Positions 35,341 to 46,639 of a DNA stretch of 64,000 bases are shown here, one piece after another; the first letter of the stretch is position 1, and every line of letters starts with the position of its first letter. The DNA comes from Icerya purchasi. Its lineage: Eukaryota; Arthropoda; Insecta; Hemiptera; Monophlebidae. The notes under the pieces are model-generated. The model saw only the letters and a program-made list of their open reading frames with translations. It searched no databases and had not been told where the DNA came from. Made by a program: the position numbers and the translations under genes. Where the stretch lies: assembly GCA_039619475.1 (NCBI GenBank), contig CM077115.1, positions 297,911,756 through 297,975,755 on the forward strand. The letters run 5' to 3'.

Positions 35341-38169
35341 CTGATTTGATCAGTTTTAAAAAGCACAGGGCAAGAGCTCGACTCTTGATCCGCATAAGTA
35401 AACGTGAATCCTGGAAATCCTTTGTTAATTCGATCTCTTCGTCTACACCTACAAGTACTACGTGGAAGAAAATTAAATCGTTAAGCGGAATTCCTAGTTC
35501 ATCCTCTTCCCCATTCCTGCTAATAAATAATAGTTTGGTGGCTGACCCGTAGTCTGTAGCAAATGCTTTCGCGGCACACTATTCCAAAGTATCTTCCTCT
35601 TCCTCATACTCTGTTGACTTCCAATCTCTTAAAGCAGAAGCTGAGAAAACACCGATATCCTTCTCTTTTGAGAGCGATGACAATTTTAATCTTCCTTTCA
35701 CATTTTCTGAACTTAATTACCAATTAACCTATAAAACGAGATATAGTGCCCCTAGCGCCGATACCATCCATCCTTTCATGATCAAACATCTTCCTAACCC
35801 AGCTAAATCGTTCCTTCTTCACATCTATAACCAAATATGGTCGACTGGTGACATGCCATCAGCTTGGAAAACCGCAGTTGTAGTTCCGATCCTTAAGACT
35901 AATGCTGATCCCTTTCTCCCCAATAGTTTCCGTCCGATTTCCCTAATCAGTGCTTTGTCGAAGGTAATGGAGAAAATGGTTAATAGACGGCTCCTGTTTT
36001 ATCTCGAATCGAACAATTTAATTTCAACCATACAGGCTGGCGGCCGTACACGTAAATCCACTTTATCTCATCTTATTAGCCTCCAAAGGCAAATTCTTCA
36101 CGCCCGAAGTAATGGTCAATATCTGTACACAATATTTTTTGACATTGAGAAAGCGTTCGACCGTGTATGGCGGTACGGCTTGCTACTTAAACTGAAAAAT
36201 GCCAGAATAAATGGCAAAATGGGCAATTTCATCCTAAATTTCTTATCTAATAGAGCAATGCAAGTGAAAGTAGGCTCTGTGATGTCCTTTCCTGTTCCTA
36301 TGGAAAATGGAATCCCACAGGGATCCGCACTGAGTGCGACTTTATTCATCCTATTTATTAATGACATTTCCTGCTGTATTAGGCCGCCAGTAACAGCCCG
36401 ATTATTTATTGATGATCTGAATATATCAATCTCATCCAATCTTCTATCCAATGCCCAGTCCATCCTCCAAACGACAATTGATAAGCTATATACATGGGCT
36501 GTACACAATGGGCTAAAGTTCTCCTCTTCCAAAACTTCATGTGTCAACTTCCACAGGAGTCGTCTGCACAGAGATAACCAAGAAATTCGCCTTCATCTCA
36601 ATAATTCTCCTCTTCCTTTCTCCAGTTCTGTAAAATTTCTAGGTCTAGTTTTTGATTCCGCTCTGTCCTGGTCTCCTCATATTTCCAAGCTTAAAAATAA
36701 ATGTATGAAGAACCTCTCCATTATAAAATACTTGTCCAGTCCTAAATTCAATATTGATCCCAAGCTACTTGTCACCATTTATATAGCCCTTATCCTTTCC
36801 AGATTAACTTACGGGTGTCAGGTGTACTCCTCGGCTAGTCAGTCGTTACTAAGGTCACCTGATCCAATACATCATACATCTATCCGATTAATTCTTGGGC
36901 TTCATCGAACTTCTCCATCAGCAAGTGCTTGTTTCCTTAGCGGCATACCCCCACTTCCCCTGATCCGTTCTTCTATTACCGCACGTGATTTAATCAACTG
37001 GTACCTTCATCAGTACAAAATTAATTCCTTCACAAACATTACTGATATTCCGCTCCCTTCTTTCCCTAATGACCCAATCCCTGGATTAGTCAAACTAACT
37101 ATTGATAGTGGCGTACAATTGCCAAATCCCGACACCCCCTATTACAAACTTCCCCCGTGGGAAGACATCCCCGCAAGAATAGACACATCTCTCTTGGAGG
37201 CAATAATTCGAGGACCGGGTGTGGACATAACTCAGCGCGTTGCCGAAAAAATCAATAGTTATCCCAACTCTTTGCATATATATACCGATGCTTCCAAAGC
37301 AGACCCGCAAATTTCCCCATCTCCAACCACGTGCGCATATGAAATCGGTGGTGAAATCACTTCGTTGCGATTAAATGATTATTGCTCAGTACAGGAAGCA
37401 GAATTGTACGCCGTATACAGTAGCCTCGTAACTTGTTTGGAGTCAGGATGTATAGATAGAAGCATACTTTTAATGACTGACTCTTCGGCTTCTCTAAAAT
37501 CGATTCCGTCACAGAACAACATGGATAACTTAGCCCTGAAAGTCAATTATACGTTGAAGCTGCTACATCAAGCAAGAAACCAGGTAACGCTTTTGTGGGT
37601 GCCGAGTCATGTAGGAATTCAAGGCAACGAGCGAGTTGACATGGCGTCCAAATCAGCTCTGCGCGCACCAATGCCGTTTGCAGCGCCACCAATCTGCAAA
37701 GTGAAGACTTATTTTCATCAACGTATGATGGCTGAGTGGATCAGCCAGTGGCAAAGGGATCGATCTTTTATGAAGAGCATAAAGTTTACGGCTGATTCAT
37801 GGTTCCCTCCTATTTACCTTACGCGTCGAGAATATGCTGTGTTAAATCAGTTGCGAGTTGGGCATACGGCGGTCTCACACAATTATATACTTGAGGGTAC
37901 CCCCCTCCCACTCACGTGCCCTTTCTGTTCCGGCCCTTCTTACTCTTCGGTAGAACACCTAATGCTACAATGTACGGCGTTCGACCGCTCCGCTTTTGCC
38001 AGTATTCCTCTGACAACTATACTGTCAAATGACCCAGCGAGCATACAAATGCTACTCGCTTTTCTTAGGAACAACAATTTAATAATTAAATTATAAAACA
38101 GCCTTTTTACCCTGGCCCATGTGCTGTAATAACCATTGTAGTTAAAAATGGTGCATGGGCGCCACCAGG

Positions 38170-38198
<29 letters not shown>
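35341..38198 (+). mobile_element. 5'-truncated RNase H LINE inserted into an older LINE
   Basis: About 2.86 kb, running from the linker before the RT domain to a poly-A tail of about 30 A. aaaggtat precedes it (35,333-35,340) and recurs after the tail (38,199-38,206). Three of these eight bases merge with the tail, so ggtat is the unambiguous part. The endonuclease half of ORF2 and any ORF1 are absent, so the copy could not move by itself. The flanks on both sides read as one LINE endonuclease on the minus strand, so this is a nested insertion. Its 3' UTR (ccatgtgctgtaataaccat) is shared with the fragment at 30.6 kb. Confidence 0.88.
35346..38096 (+). pseudogene. LINE ORF2: reverse transcriptase plus RNase H, one nonsense codon
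   Basis: One frame is open for about 915 codons except for a single TAG at 35,550-35,552. The region on both sides is in frame (LVADP, stop, SVANAFAAHYSKV). Domains in order: a linker rich in Ser; RT with FRPISLISALSKVMEKM, GGRTRKSTLSHLI, FFDIEKAFDRVW, NGIPQGSALSATLF and LFIDDLNI (Ile in place of the usual Ala before DD); the thumb block VKFLGLVFDSALSW; RNase H with IYTDAS, EAELYAVYSSL, LMTDSSASLK and LLWVPSHVGIQGNERVDMAS, so its D-E-D-D residues are present; then LTRREYAVLNQLRVGHTAVS and a CPFC...EHLMLQC knuckle near the end. The endonuclease is missing. The first ATG after the stop is at 35,778, inside the RT domain. This is the youngest LINE here by coding integrity. I or R1 superfamily; the clade needs a tree. 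Confidence 0.93.
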
Positions 38199-38203
<5 letters not shown>

Positions 38204-38206
38204 TAT
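38199..38206 (+). repeat. Candidate target-site duplication (right) of the LINE
   Basis: aaaggtat directly after the poly-A, matching 35,333-35,340. The first three A cannot be told from the tail. Confidence 0.6.
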
Positions 38207-38775
38207 GCTCGTAAAATAAGTTGTAGAGAAATCATTAAAAATGATCAAACGATCGCAAAGAACAGAACTGTCTAGGGTAGTGCCGTTAATGTTATAATTT
38301 CTACAAAATCACACGATGAAGAGTGGAGCATTTCAATTGCCACCTATGATAAGCGGTTGAAGGGTGGAATTGAAAATGAGAAAGAAACAGGAAAGTGACG
38401 AAGGTCGTAGTTAGAAGGAACGTAAATGGAAATGGTGAAAGAGATGTGAACAATTTAGATTGATTAGGCGGAGGAAGATTCAGAGAAACATTGAAAGTAA
38501 GAAAGGGAATGCTATTTTTAATGAGAATACTATAAGAGCCTATTAACAATCTCATCCGATTAGCCTGAAGCCTCTAATATTGAAAGATTCATGCCTGACC
38601 AGAGTCATATTCCGGAAATTAGAGCAACACCAATATTGCGGAGATATAATAAACGTTCCGATGAATTCCGATTGAACCTCGAAACTACGACAATTCCATT
38701 GTAATATATTGAGTGTGGCAAACATAATAGTGAAAATAATAAGAAAGAGAAGAGTTATATAACCCTTAAGAAACA
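38207..38775 (-). pseudogene. LINE endonuclease domain, interrupted by the nested LINE
   Basis: The minus strand carries the start of a LINE ORF2: LNILQWNCRSF (the usual N-terminal strand of apurinic-like endonucleases), LRNIGVALIS, FNIRGFRLIG, and ILIKNSIPFLTFNVSLNLPP. It continues with PLIIGG followed by a decayed DFNAHH motif, then INGTTLDSSVL, LIIFNDFSTTYFTSI. Reading breaks off exactly at the duplicated aaaggtat where the plus-strand LINE begins, and resumes at 35,340. Several frameshifts and stops mark it as dead before or after the insertion. The Ser/Leu-rich style resembles the LINE family at 27.5 and 41.3 kb, but no overlap allows a direct comparison. Confidence 0.8.
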
Positions 38776-41299
38776 GTAAAATATTAAGAGAACATGAAAA
38801 TGAAGAGTAATAATATTAAAAAGAAGTTAAATAACTAGGAACGGTGGAAAGTGCATTGTAAACAGCTGAAGATTAGAAGGAGGTAAGTCGGAATTAGTAT
38901 GGTAGAGAGAAATTGTGAAAAGAAAGGTGGAGAATTGGAACAAAATTAGCTACCAGGATGGAACAGATATCGGAGAAAGTATATAGTGTCAGTGTGCGTT
39001 TCATTGTAGCTTTTAAAGCGCACTAATAGAATTCGTGAGATTAGCACGAGTGAACGAATAATAATGTAAGCACAGTTCAGTAGGGCATTTCAACATGAAT
39101 GAATTTGAGAAAAGTAGGATGAAGTGAAAATACCAATGCCCGACTACTTTAGCAATTACATATTAAATTAATAAAAGAAAAAGGAATAATGAAATATAAA
39201 GAGCTAAAATTACACATCCGGGCAACTGACCCGAATGTTTTAATAAATAAACATGTAGCAGGAAAATATCAAAGAGAAGAGTTAAAAACAAAAGAACAAG
39301 TTCAGTCAAGCATGATGTTTCATGCGCTGAGGATTCCGTATGTAAGACCATAATTTACGTTTACTTAATTCTAAATTCAAAACGAACAAATCTGATTTTT
39401 TGCGTCATAAAGAAGAAGACGTCACTTTTTCGCGCTTTTGTGAACTATTCGCCAACATCAAATGTTTTGTTAAAGAAATGAAATCCGGTTTCGTTCCTGA
39501 CAAACAGCTTTCTTTCCAACAATATATTACACGCCAAAAAAAAAATATATTAATTTTTTTTTAATTTCGGGCTTTTTTCGCTCCCCAAGGGCCGAATTTT
39601 AAAGATGGATGTTCCAAACAATATACGGGAATGCGTATACTTTTAACCATTTTTAGCTATAATACTCGAGCCGCCAAGGGGGAGACACGTCATTTTTTGT
39701 TAACTTTTAAAAGTTTTGTTAAGGAAATTAAATTCGGTTTTGTTCCCAACAAATATCGATCTTTCCATCGATATAAAAAAAAATATTTTTTTCTTAACTT
39801 TCGATCTTGCAGCGCCCCGAGGGTCCAAATATAAAGTTGTAAACTCGGCTATAGTTTTCCCCTATAAAGTGGTTCTTTATGCATGTATTTGAGATACGTT
39901 TTGGTTTCTTCAGTTTTTTTACCCGGGCTATTGCTTACGTGAACGTCTTCTATTTTGCTGTTTTTCGGCCCAAAGGGGGGTTTACACAATTTTTTAATCG
40001 TAATTTTTTGATTTTATGAAAGAGCTTCTGTGTTCTGTTTTATATTTCACTTTTAAAGGAGGCATTCGATGATGAGTTATGATTTTTTTAATATTATATA
40101 TTCTTGACGGGTTTTTTTGCGCCTTATGTAATCCATTATCTTATACTAACAGATTTTCTTAAAGAGAATTTTAATTGTAAATTTTGAAGTTTATAAGTCA
40201 AACCGCTCGTGAGTTATTGCATATTTTAATTAAATATTTTTGTCGTTTCTGAACCATCTTACATTATAAATCCTAAAAAAAAGAGGGAAAGAAGACAGTC
40301 TAAAATCTTCCAATTTTTCTTCAGTTCTTTTAAGAAAACTTTTAACTAGAAGGAATATTATTTGAAAGGAGGCAAGATAAAAATTCGACAAAAGAAAAGG
40401 AGGGGCGATGTTATTTTACGTAAGGAGCTTCAAGAATGAGAAGGCATCAGAAATTGAACTAGGGATGTTTTAAATTTAGAAGCTTCTTGGAATGAAATGT
40501 TTTCAAGGATCACATCATTTGCCTTATACACTCTGATCAAGATCGACCAAAGGCAGACTTCTAGTCTTCACAATTAGGACAGAACGGGGGGGGGGTTGTT
40601 GTTGGGAAGAAGCGAAGTTGGAACAGATAGAGTAAGAACTACAAGGACGTTTCGTAATGTTTCTGAAAAGGAAACCATTAACATTACTGCTGGGCAGATG
40701 AATAGCGTGATAAACGAAAAATGTAAATTTGTAAATTAAGGCAATCAGGGAGCACGGCAGTACGAAATCTACAGATCTAGTAGAAATTTTTGTATACCTT
40801 CGGACGAACGATAAATACGGCAAATAGATGCTGTTGGGATTGACAATTCAATTTCCTCCGAAATGTCATTCTTTGAAAAAGAGGGGTGATCCGTGAAATG
40901 CCGCCTTTACGATATAAAACACGCGGTGGTTCGGTGTGTATGGTATAATGGGATGAAAAGAAATCAAGATGAGTTAGAACGAAGCAAAAAGAACATTTTG
41001 ACCGAAACTCGGCCCCACACTTAAGGAACAATGCCGAAAAGGGACGCGGAAACAAAATTCATTAGTTTCACAAAGGCTAATGGATACAAGTTGTGTCTAT
41101 ATTTTTGTCAGGTGAGCAAGTTCAACGTAATCAGTAAAACGGTTTTCGGATGACATCACGATTTCGTTATTACTAATGTTATTGTTAACCGTGTTTTGAC
41201 TATTCCTGCTGTTATTATTACTATTACATTATTCACTATTACTATAATTATCATTAGTTTCATTATTATTATTGTTGATGTCCGTAGAGTGATCATTAT
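38776..41299. other. No gene recognised; weak tandem segments
   Basis: 38,776-39,360 is purine-rich on the plus strand, perhaps 5' sequence of the same minus-strand LINE. 39,420-39,990 holds two or three related segments of about 250 bp, listed separately. 40,520-41,060 has minus-strand frames without diagnostic motifs. A run of nine G is at about 40,587-40,595. Confidence 0.45.
39420..39840 (+). repeat. Tandem pair of diverged ~250-bp segments
   Basis: The first copy (about 39,420-39,605) reads tgttttgttaaagaaatgaa, tccggtttcgttcctgacaa, an A/T stretch, and gctccccaagggccgaattt. The second (about 39,680-39,835) repeats the order as agttttgttaaggaaattaa, ttcggttttgttcccaacaa, an A/T stretch, and gcgccccgagggtccaaata. 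A third, shorter match (cggcccaaagggggg) near 39,968 may be another remnant. No element was recognised. Confidence 0.6.
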
Positions 41300-41942
41300 T
41301 AATAGAAGTTCTCTTATCTATGGTCTTTCCTTTTCCCATTCCATTTCCATCGACCTGCTTTGGGTTCCAAGTCATGCGGGTATTTATTGATGGTAACGAG
41401 ACGGTGGACTCCTTAGCACGCTTAGCGTTACACTCTCTACATTTTGTTAAAAAGATTCCTGGTCACTTGCTCCTTTTCCAATCCTAACTAATTTTACTAT
41501 TCAGCCTAGACCCCCTTCTTGTTCTTGGTTCTATCATTTTCCTATTCTTAAATGTTTTTTCATCATTGCCATCTGCCGTCTGCGGTTCAATCATACTTTG
41601 CTTCCATCCCCACGGATATACGTTTTGCTCTTTTCCCATTCCCTTATTGTCCGTTGCATTCTGGTGAGACTGTTCCTTTGTTTGTGATCCTGACCAGGTG
41701 CTGTTTGAATGTTCCAGTCTTTCCTCCGAACGTAATATCCTGTACGTTTAATTATTAAAGCTGAATTTTCCTACTCCATATAGTGCTTCCTATATCTTAG
41801 CTTTGCCCCGTTTTCAAAGGTGGTTCCTATTCTTGTATCTTTTCTGTCATCGATTTCTAACCGGATTAAAATTTAATCTCTAATCTAGTCCAATTGTCCT
41901 GGGTAGCTGCCATTAATCGGCCAAGCCCAAAAAAAAAAATGG
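41300..41942 (+). pseudogene. LINE relic: end of RNase H, C-terminus and poly-A
   Basis: The plus strand reads FSHSISIDLLWVPSHAGIY (the end of RNase H, with a frameshift just before the expected DGNE), then PRPPSCSWFYHFPI and CRLRFNHTLL. The last two blocks match PPPRPWFYEFPSL and SRLRFSHSLL of the LINE at 27.5 kb, so both are one family. The sequence ends with gccaagccc and about 11 A. The upstream ATT-rich stretch (41,200-41,290) is not LINE-like. Short, 5'-truncated and out of frame in places. Confidence 0.75.
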
Positions 41943-42199
41943 ATAGAAGAAAAAACACAACTGCGGAACCGAGAAATGGAACACGTACAACTAGAAAAAT
42001 ATCGATAACGACCAACAACACCTAGCCTTTTTAATGGAAGTGCGGGATTTAATTGACCATACCATTTTTATATACAAAATCGCTACAAATAATCGATACA
42101 AAAAACCCTAAAAGATTTCTCATCCCACTTAGGAAATAAAAGTAATACAGATTGTGTATATATATGTAGCGATGATGATGGAATGAAGAACCCAAATCG

Positions 42200-42790
42200 T
42201 ACTTTAGGGAATTTAGAACATTTGAAGGGATTTGACAACGGTTACAATGACTATAGAAAAATTGTCGAAAAGGATGTGTGAATCGAAAAATTCATGCATG
42301 GCCAATGCCCAAACGGTACAAAAGGACTTCTTTTCTTCTGTTTTGAGGTGGTCTGATGAAATTCTAAATAAGATGTTTTTGTTTGTCGGGTGTGCTCCGG
42401 TTTTTTTTGAATTAGTGGTTTCGGGAAATTTGCAAAGTCCGAGGAAGGAACCGAAATTTTCCGAGAAAGCTTCTTTCTCGGCAGCTTGATTAACCAGTTT
42501 ATTACCAGGAATGCCACGATTGGTATCCTTCCGAAAATTATACGATTGATCGAACGCAACAGAACTGAGATGATAGATTTGATTGCGCAGAAGTTTCGGA
42601 GATGGTAAAGAATATCCGGGAAAAAGAGCATTTTTGAACGAACTGAATGCAGTGTCAACGGCTATTTCAATTAATTTCAACACGGAGGAGAGAGCCTGTT
42701 TAGTTAGCGCGAGTGAATTGTGTGACAAGTCTACCACATAATACTTGCACTGCTGAATTTTGCTTAACACATTATATTACCTCGTCAGAA
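42200..42790 (-). pseudogene. LINE RNase H relic
   Basis: A 185-codon minus-strand frame contains RGIPGNKLVNQAAEKEA, which corresponds to the C-terminal RNase H block (GIxGNExxDxxAKEA). Upstream of it are ALSSVLKLIE and SSFKNALFPGYSLPSPKLL, fitting the helix between the second and third acidic residues. The usual LWIPSH stretch is damaged (NFRKDTN precedes RGIPGN). After the block there is no recognisable continuation. Probably a decayed fragment of an I/R1-type LINE; the match rests on a single motif and its surroundings. Confidence 0.5.
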
Positions 42791-43645
42791 TGCTTCCTGA
42801 AATATATTCGTGTAATGTGCTACACTTGCTACTATAATATAATTTCTTTAGAGGAATTTGGAAAAAATAGATACAGCGCCGATTTCTCTTTGAACATACT
42901 GTTATCACAGAAACAAAGAATAGAGTTTAAGAACGAGTTTACGCTCCAAATGAATCGATTCAATTCTTCGGGGGGATTGTCTCTTTTGAGACCGGTCTTC
43001 GCACACCGTGAGAAACAATGATACATTCCAAAAGCAAACCATTTTCAATTAGCTATCGCTTGATACTAGTTGGTTTCGTGCGAAGTGACAGAGAATAATT
43101 CAAAATGGATTGCAATTTTTCTAAAAACAATTTCATCATTTTCAGTCATGTGACCAAATAATTTTCAATCGATGTTTGTTCTACATATCTGAACCATTCT
43201 CAAATAACTAGTATACGTTGACAGCTTTTTCTAAGCATGTAATTGTTGGAGACTTTTCTAGAACTAAAAAAAAAAGACGCGCGTTTTTATATCAAAACAC
43301 TGTAATTTAGTCGTGAACTACGGAATACCGTGATCAGCCCAAACTTGTTTTGCCGATTAGCAGTTTTGGAAATTACAGGATAAAAACTTTTTTCTAAACA
43401 ACAACAAAAAAAAACAGCTCCTTTTCGTCGGCGCTTAATAATGTTCAAAGCACATCCCATATTTAACGAATTAACCTACTGCAAAAATTGTATCGCACAC
43501 AATTATTACAGTCATGGCATGCAAGTGAAATTCCTTGAATCCTTCGTAACTATCATTCACCTCATTTCACTTTGGTCGAAATTGGAATTTTCTGCATGAA
43601 TGCCTAACGTCAAGCTATATATATATATATACATACAAATATATA

Positions 43646-43669
43646 CAGTGGGTAACGTATTTGTATGCG
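43646..43669 (+). repeat. Tc1 outer left direct repeat / terminal inverted repeat
   Basis: cagtgggtaacgtatttgta, preceded by TA at 43,644-43,645. Its complement is recognisable at 45,116-45,142. Confidence 0.8.
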
Positions 43670-43899
43670 TCAAAAAATGATTACAGGAGAGGAGGAAAGA
43701 ACGCCGCATAGCAAAAATATGTACAAGCTGATACAATGACAACAGTATAAAAGAACAAAAACATTTATTTGCGAAAAAAAGAAAAAAGCACCCTGGAAAA
43801 TGAGAAATGAATACGACTGAGGGTAACGAAAGTATTTGTACGGAATAAAATGTAATCTCTTTTGAACAAAAAAGACTAGAATATGAACTGAAAATATGA

Positions 43900-44815
43900 C
43901 TTTCAGTACCTCGTATGCATACCGTGAGGATTGATGACGGCTTGAAGACGTCGGGGCATGGAGTCCACCAGCGACTGGGTGAGTCTGCTGATTAGGGAGG
44001 TGTATGCAGACGACGTGGCACATTGTACATAACCATTCCCCAGATATGTAGGCGGTATGCTTCGGGTCGTTATCTTGCTTGGAAGATAAACGACTGCTCC
44101 AGGTTCAATTTTGCAGCGCTAGAGCGCAAATTTTGCGCAACACATCCACATGCATGATTACTGTCATTTTACCCTCAATGAACTCCAAGTATCCAACTCC
44201 ACCAACCGCCATGCAGCCCCAAACGAGAACGTTCCCACCTCCATGCTTCACTGTAGTATGCATATTGCGAGTTCCGAGCTCAGTGTTTGGCTTCCTCCAC
44301 ACGAACTGCTTCCCATCCGACCCGAAAATATTCTACTTAGACTCATCAGACCAAATCACTGAAAACCAGAACATTCGTGGCTTTTTCAAATACTCTTTGA
44401 CAAACTGCAGCCGTTTCTTTTTATTCTGCTCGGAGATGTATGGTTTTTTGCGCGGCGAGAGACCATAAATATTGACGGAATGTAATATTCTGCGGATGAA
44501 TTTGTTTACCCGCTGTTGTTGCGACGTCTTCCGTAAGCGCAGCGGCGCTTACGAATGGGTTTTTTTGTGAACGACAGATGACGGATCGACGTTCACAGTA
44601 TGTCAACTTCCTTGGCCGGCCATTTCGACGCTCAATCTCGATTATATGAGTCCTTTCGTATTTTTTCAAGGTGTAATTCACAGCCGTGAATGACATCTGC
44701 ACTTTTTTTTAGCAATTTCGCGATATGACTGACCATTTTCTCGAAGCGAAATTATTCGCGCGCGATCCTCAAGAGGGATATTTCCCTTTGTTTTACTTGG
44801 TATCGTATTAATTTA
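43900..44815 (-). pseudogene. Tc1 transposase, broken
   Basis: A DDE transposase that cuts the element out and pastes it at TA sites. In order on the minus strand: the helix-turn-helix N-terminus (SLRENGQSYREI-type, frameshifted), AVNYTLKKYERTH, NGRPRKLTYCERRSVI (a GRPR AT-hook-like linker), NPFVSAAALTEDVATTAG, a damaged catalytic region with FSD then ESK, NIFGSDGKQFVWRKPN, VKHGGGNVLVWGCMAVGG, and QDNDPKHTA (plus strand 44,054-44,082, second catalytic Asp). Only about 90 bp follow before the C-terminal SMPRRLQAVI block, so the DLNPIE-type segment with the third acidic residue appears to be deleted. Together with several stops and frameshifts this makes it inactive. Confidence 0.88.
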
Positions 44816-45115
44816 CGTAAATGCATTCGCAAGAAACGTTCACTGCATACTGAAGAGGTACTTGAGTTTACACTGCTTTGCAGGTACGGACATGTCTTGC
44901 TTATCGTACATTCGCATGGGTTTTTCCCAATCGGCTGTCGCGTACAAATACTTGCATTGCACTCGTATTGCATGTTTTCCCTATTTTTCATGTCATGTCT
45001 TGTTATTTCATATACTTACTCATGTACTACGTTCTGATACTTCTTTACGTACATTCTCTATTATTTATTTTCCCCTTCAGCCTCGTATTCTATACCACTG
45101 CAGCCATTTTTTCCT

Positions 45116-45142
45116 GTGCACAAATACTTTTGTTACCTACCG
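45116..45142 (-). repeat. Tc1 outer right terminal repeat
   Basis: On the minus strand it reads cggtaggtaacaaaagtatt, then tgtgcac, matching the left terminus with a 3-base insertion. TA follows at 45,143-45,144. Confidence 0.75.
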
Positions 45143-45144
45143 TA

Positions 45145-45599
45145 CATAAAAATATATTTAATTTACAATATTTTGATACACATAAAATTTCATTATTTAC
45201 ATCGTATATTATTTATAATTTCCCTCTTTTCTATCAGTCATTCGCATTTTCCACTCTTATTCTTGTCATAATATTTGTTCCATGTTTTTCCCTTTTTTAA
45301 TCTTGGTTTTATTTTCCCGCTTTGTTCTCTTTTATTACTTCTTTCAAAATCCTGTTTAGTATCTTCGAACGAATATATTTCGATACTGGTATGTATGAGA
45401 TTTTCCTGGAGGTTTCCTTTTTAACTTCAAACTTCATTCTTTCCTTCGTAATATACTTCCATATTTTTATCATACACATTAAACCCCTTACGACAGATAC
45501 ATATTCTTCTTTATTTCAATTTGCTACATTTTTTGTCACTATTTTTAAGCACTTCATTTGCGGACTATTGATTTTTCCGATATGTGACTTCTTTGCCAT
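45145..45599. other. No gene recognised
   Basis: Pyrimidine-rich on the plus strand. Open frames here are Phe/Ile/Leu-rich and have no motif. It may be 3' sequence of the adjacent minus-strand LINE. Confidence 0.45.
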
Positions 45600-46570
45600 C
45601 TCTCATGATTGAATTCCCTATCTTATCATCGATTCTACACTAGTGTAAAATTTATAGTTTTCAATGTGTATTTATCTGCCTTTTCATTGTGTATATAAAT
45701 GGTATTAGCGGTTTTATCTTTTTGGCCACGTAATCTATGTGATTGTTTTCGCGTAAGTGTTGGTCTACTATGAGACCTAAGTATTGATGTTACTCTAGTA
45801 TTCTAGTCTGAACATTTATCATCTTTTCCAATTTCAGCAACGCATTCATTTGTACGCGTTATTATTTTTTGGTTCATGTTGTTCTTGTTCTGCATTTTGT
45901 TCAGAGCTCATTACTTCCGTTCCACCTACGTTTGCTATTAAATTTTCATCACGCTCCCATTTGCTATCAGCAAATCGTTTTGTAATTACCTGCCTGATAT
46001 CCTTGCGAGCAGTTTATACGACCATATAATCAGCAAAAGCATATATTTTACTATATTTCGGTTTTTCCTTCAAGTCGTTTGTTCATACATATTATAAACA
46101 GTATCGGAGTAATATTGTCTCCTCGAGGCATATCTATCAACACATTTATTTTTTTTTTTTCCTTTGGTATTTTAACTGTAACTTTGTTGTTCTCTAAATA
46201 ATTTTAAAATCATTAGCTCATTTTTTCCACTACTATTTCAGTCTATAGACCCTTCAGTAATTTCATTTGTGTTTATCATGACAACAAATGCTTTGAAGTA
46301 TGTCACTATGACTTCATTCCTTAATTCTAACTGTTCTCTTGTTTCTTCTGTAGTATCTTCTAAAATTTTTGATGTCGATTTTCCAGTTTGAAATCCGTAT
46401 TGTTCCTTTATTTTATTATATTATTCTCTTATAAAAATTGTCTACTTATGTATTTTTCGAAAATTTCTTCCTATTACCGAGTTCCATCGCTCAATGGCTT
46501 ATAATTATAATATTCTTCGAGGTCTCCATTTTTATATATTTGTCGAATTATTGAACTCCTCTAGGATTAT
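45600..46570 (-). pseudogene. Decayed LINE reverse transcriptase
   Basis: On the minus strand the RT blocks appear in the right order but in changing frames: PIYKNGDLEEYYNYKPLS (normally NYRPIS), EQYGFQTGKSTSKILEDTTE, a damaged VTYFKAFV (normally LDFSKAFD), MPRGDNITPILFIICMN (the QGD-x-x-SP block, about 46,100-46,131 on the plus strand), and after many stops LGLIVDQHLRENNHIDYVAK with KKIKPLIPFIYTMKR. The expected x-ADD box is not readable. No endonuclease is seen. The style differs from the Ser-rich LINEs of this window, so it is probably a distinct, older family. Confidence 0.7.
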
Positions 46571-46639
46571 ATTCCTCTTTTTTATTGTCTCATTTATTAG
46601 CTTTTAACCGAATTAGCCCTCTTCTAATAATAAAGTTGT

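Larger units (their letters stand above)
43646..45142 (-). mobile_element. Tc1-like transposon with IR/DR termini
   Basis: A 1,497-bp element with TA on both sides. Each end has two copies of a short direct repeat: outer left cagtgggtaacgtatttgta (43,646), inner left gggtaacgaaagtatttgta (43,821), inner right acaaatacttgcattgcact (complement, about 44,944-44,963) and outer right acaaatacttttgttaccta (complement, 45,120-45,139). Outer and inner copies are about 175 bp apart at both ends. This IR/DR arrangement is that of Sleeping Beauty-type Tc1 elements. The transposase on the minus strand is broken. Confidence 0.85.

Noticed and set aside
36116..36547. Minus-strand frame opposite the LINE reverse transcriptase
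   Set aside because: It is a shadow of the plus-strand RT, whose motifs are intact.
40524..41055. Minus-strand frames as a LINE endonuclease fragment
   Set aside because: A few words look LINE-like, but no catalytic block can be read, so the evidence is too thin.
44862..45612. Two long plus-strand frames between the Tc1 and the LINE
   Set aside because: Composition is Phe/Ile/Leu-rich from pyrimidine-rich DNA. The first overlaps the Tc1 terminal repeats, and neither has a motif.
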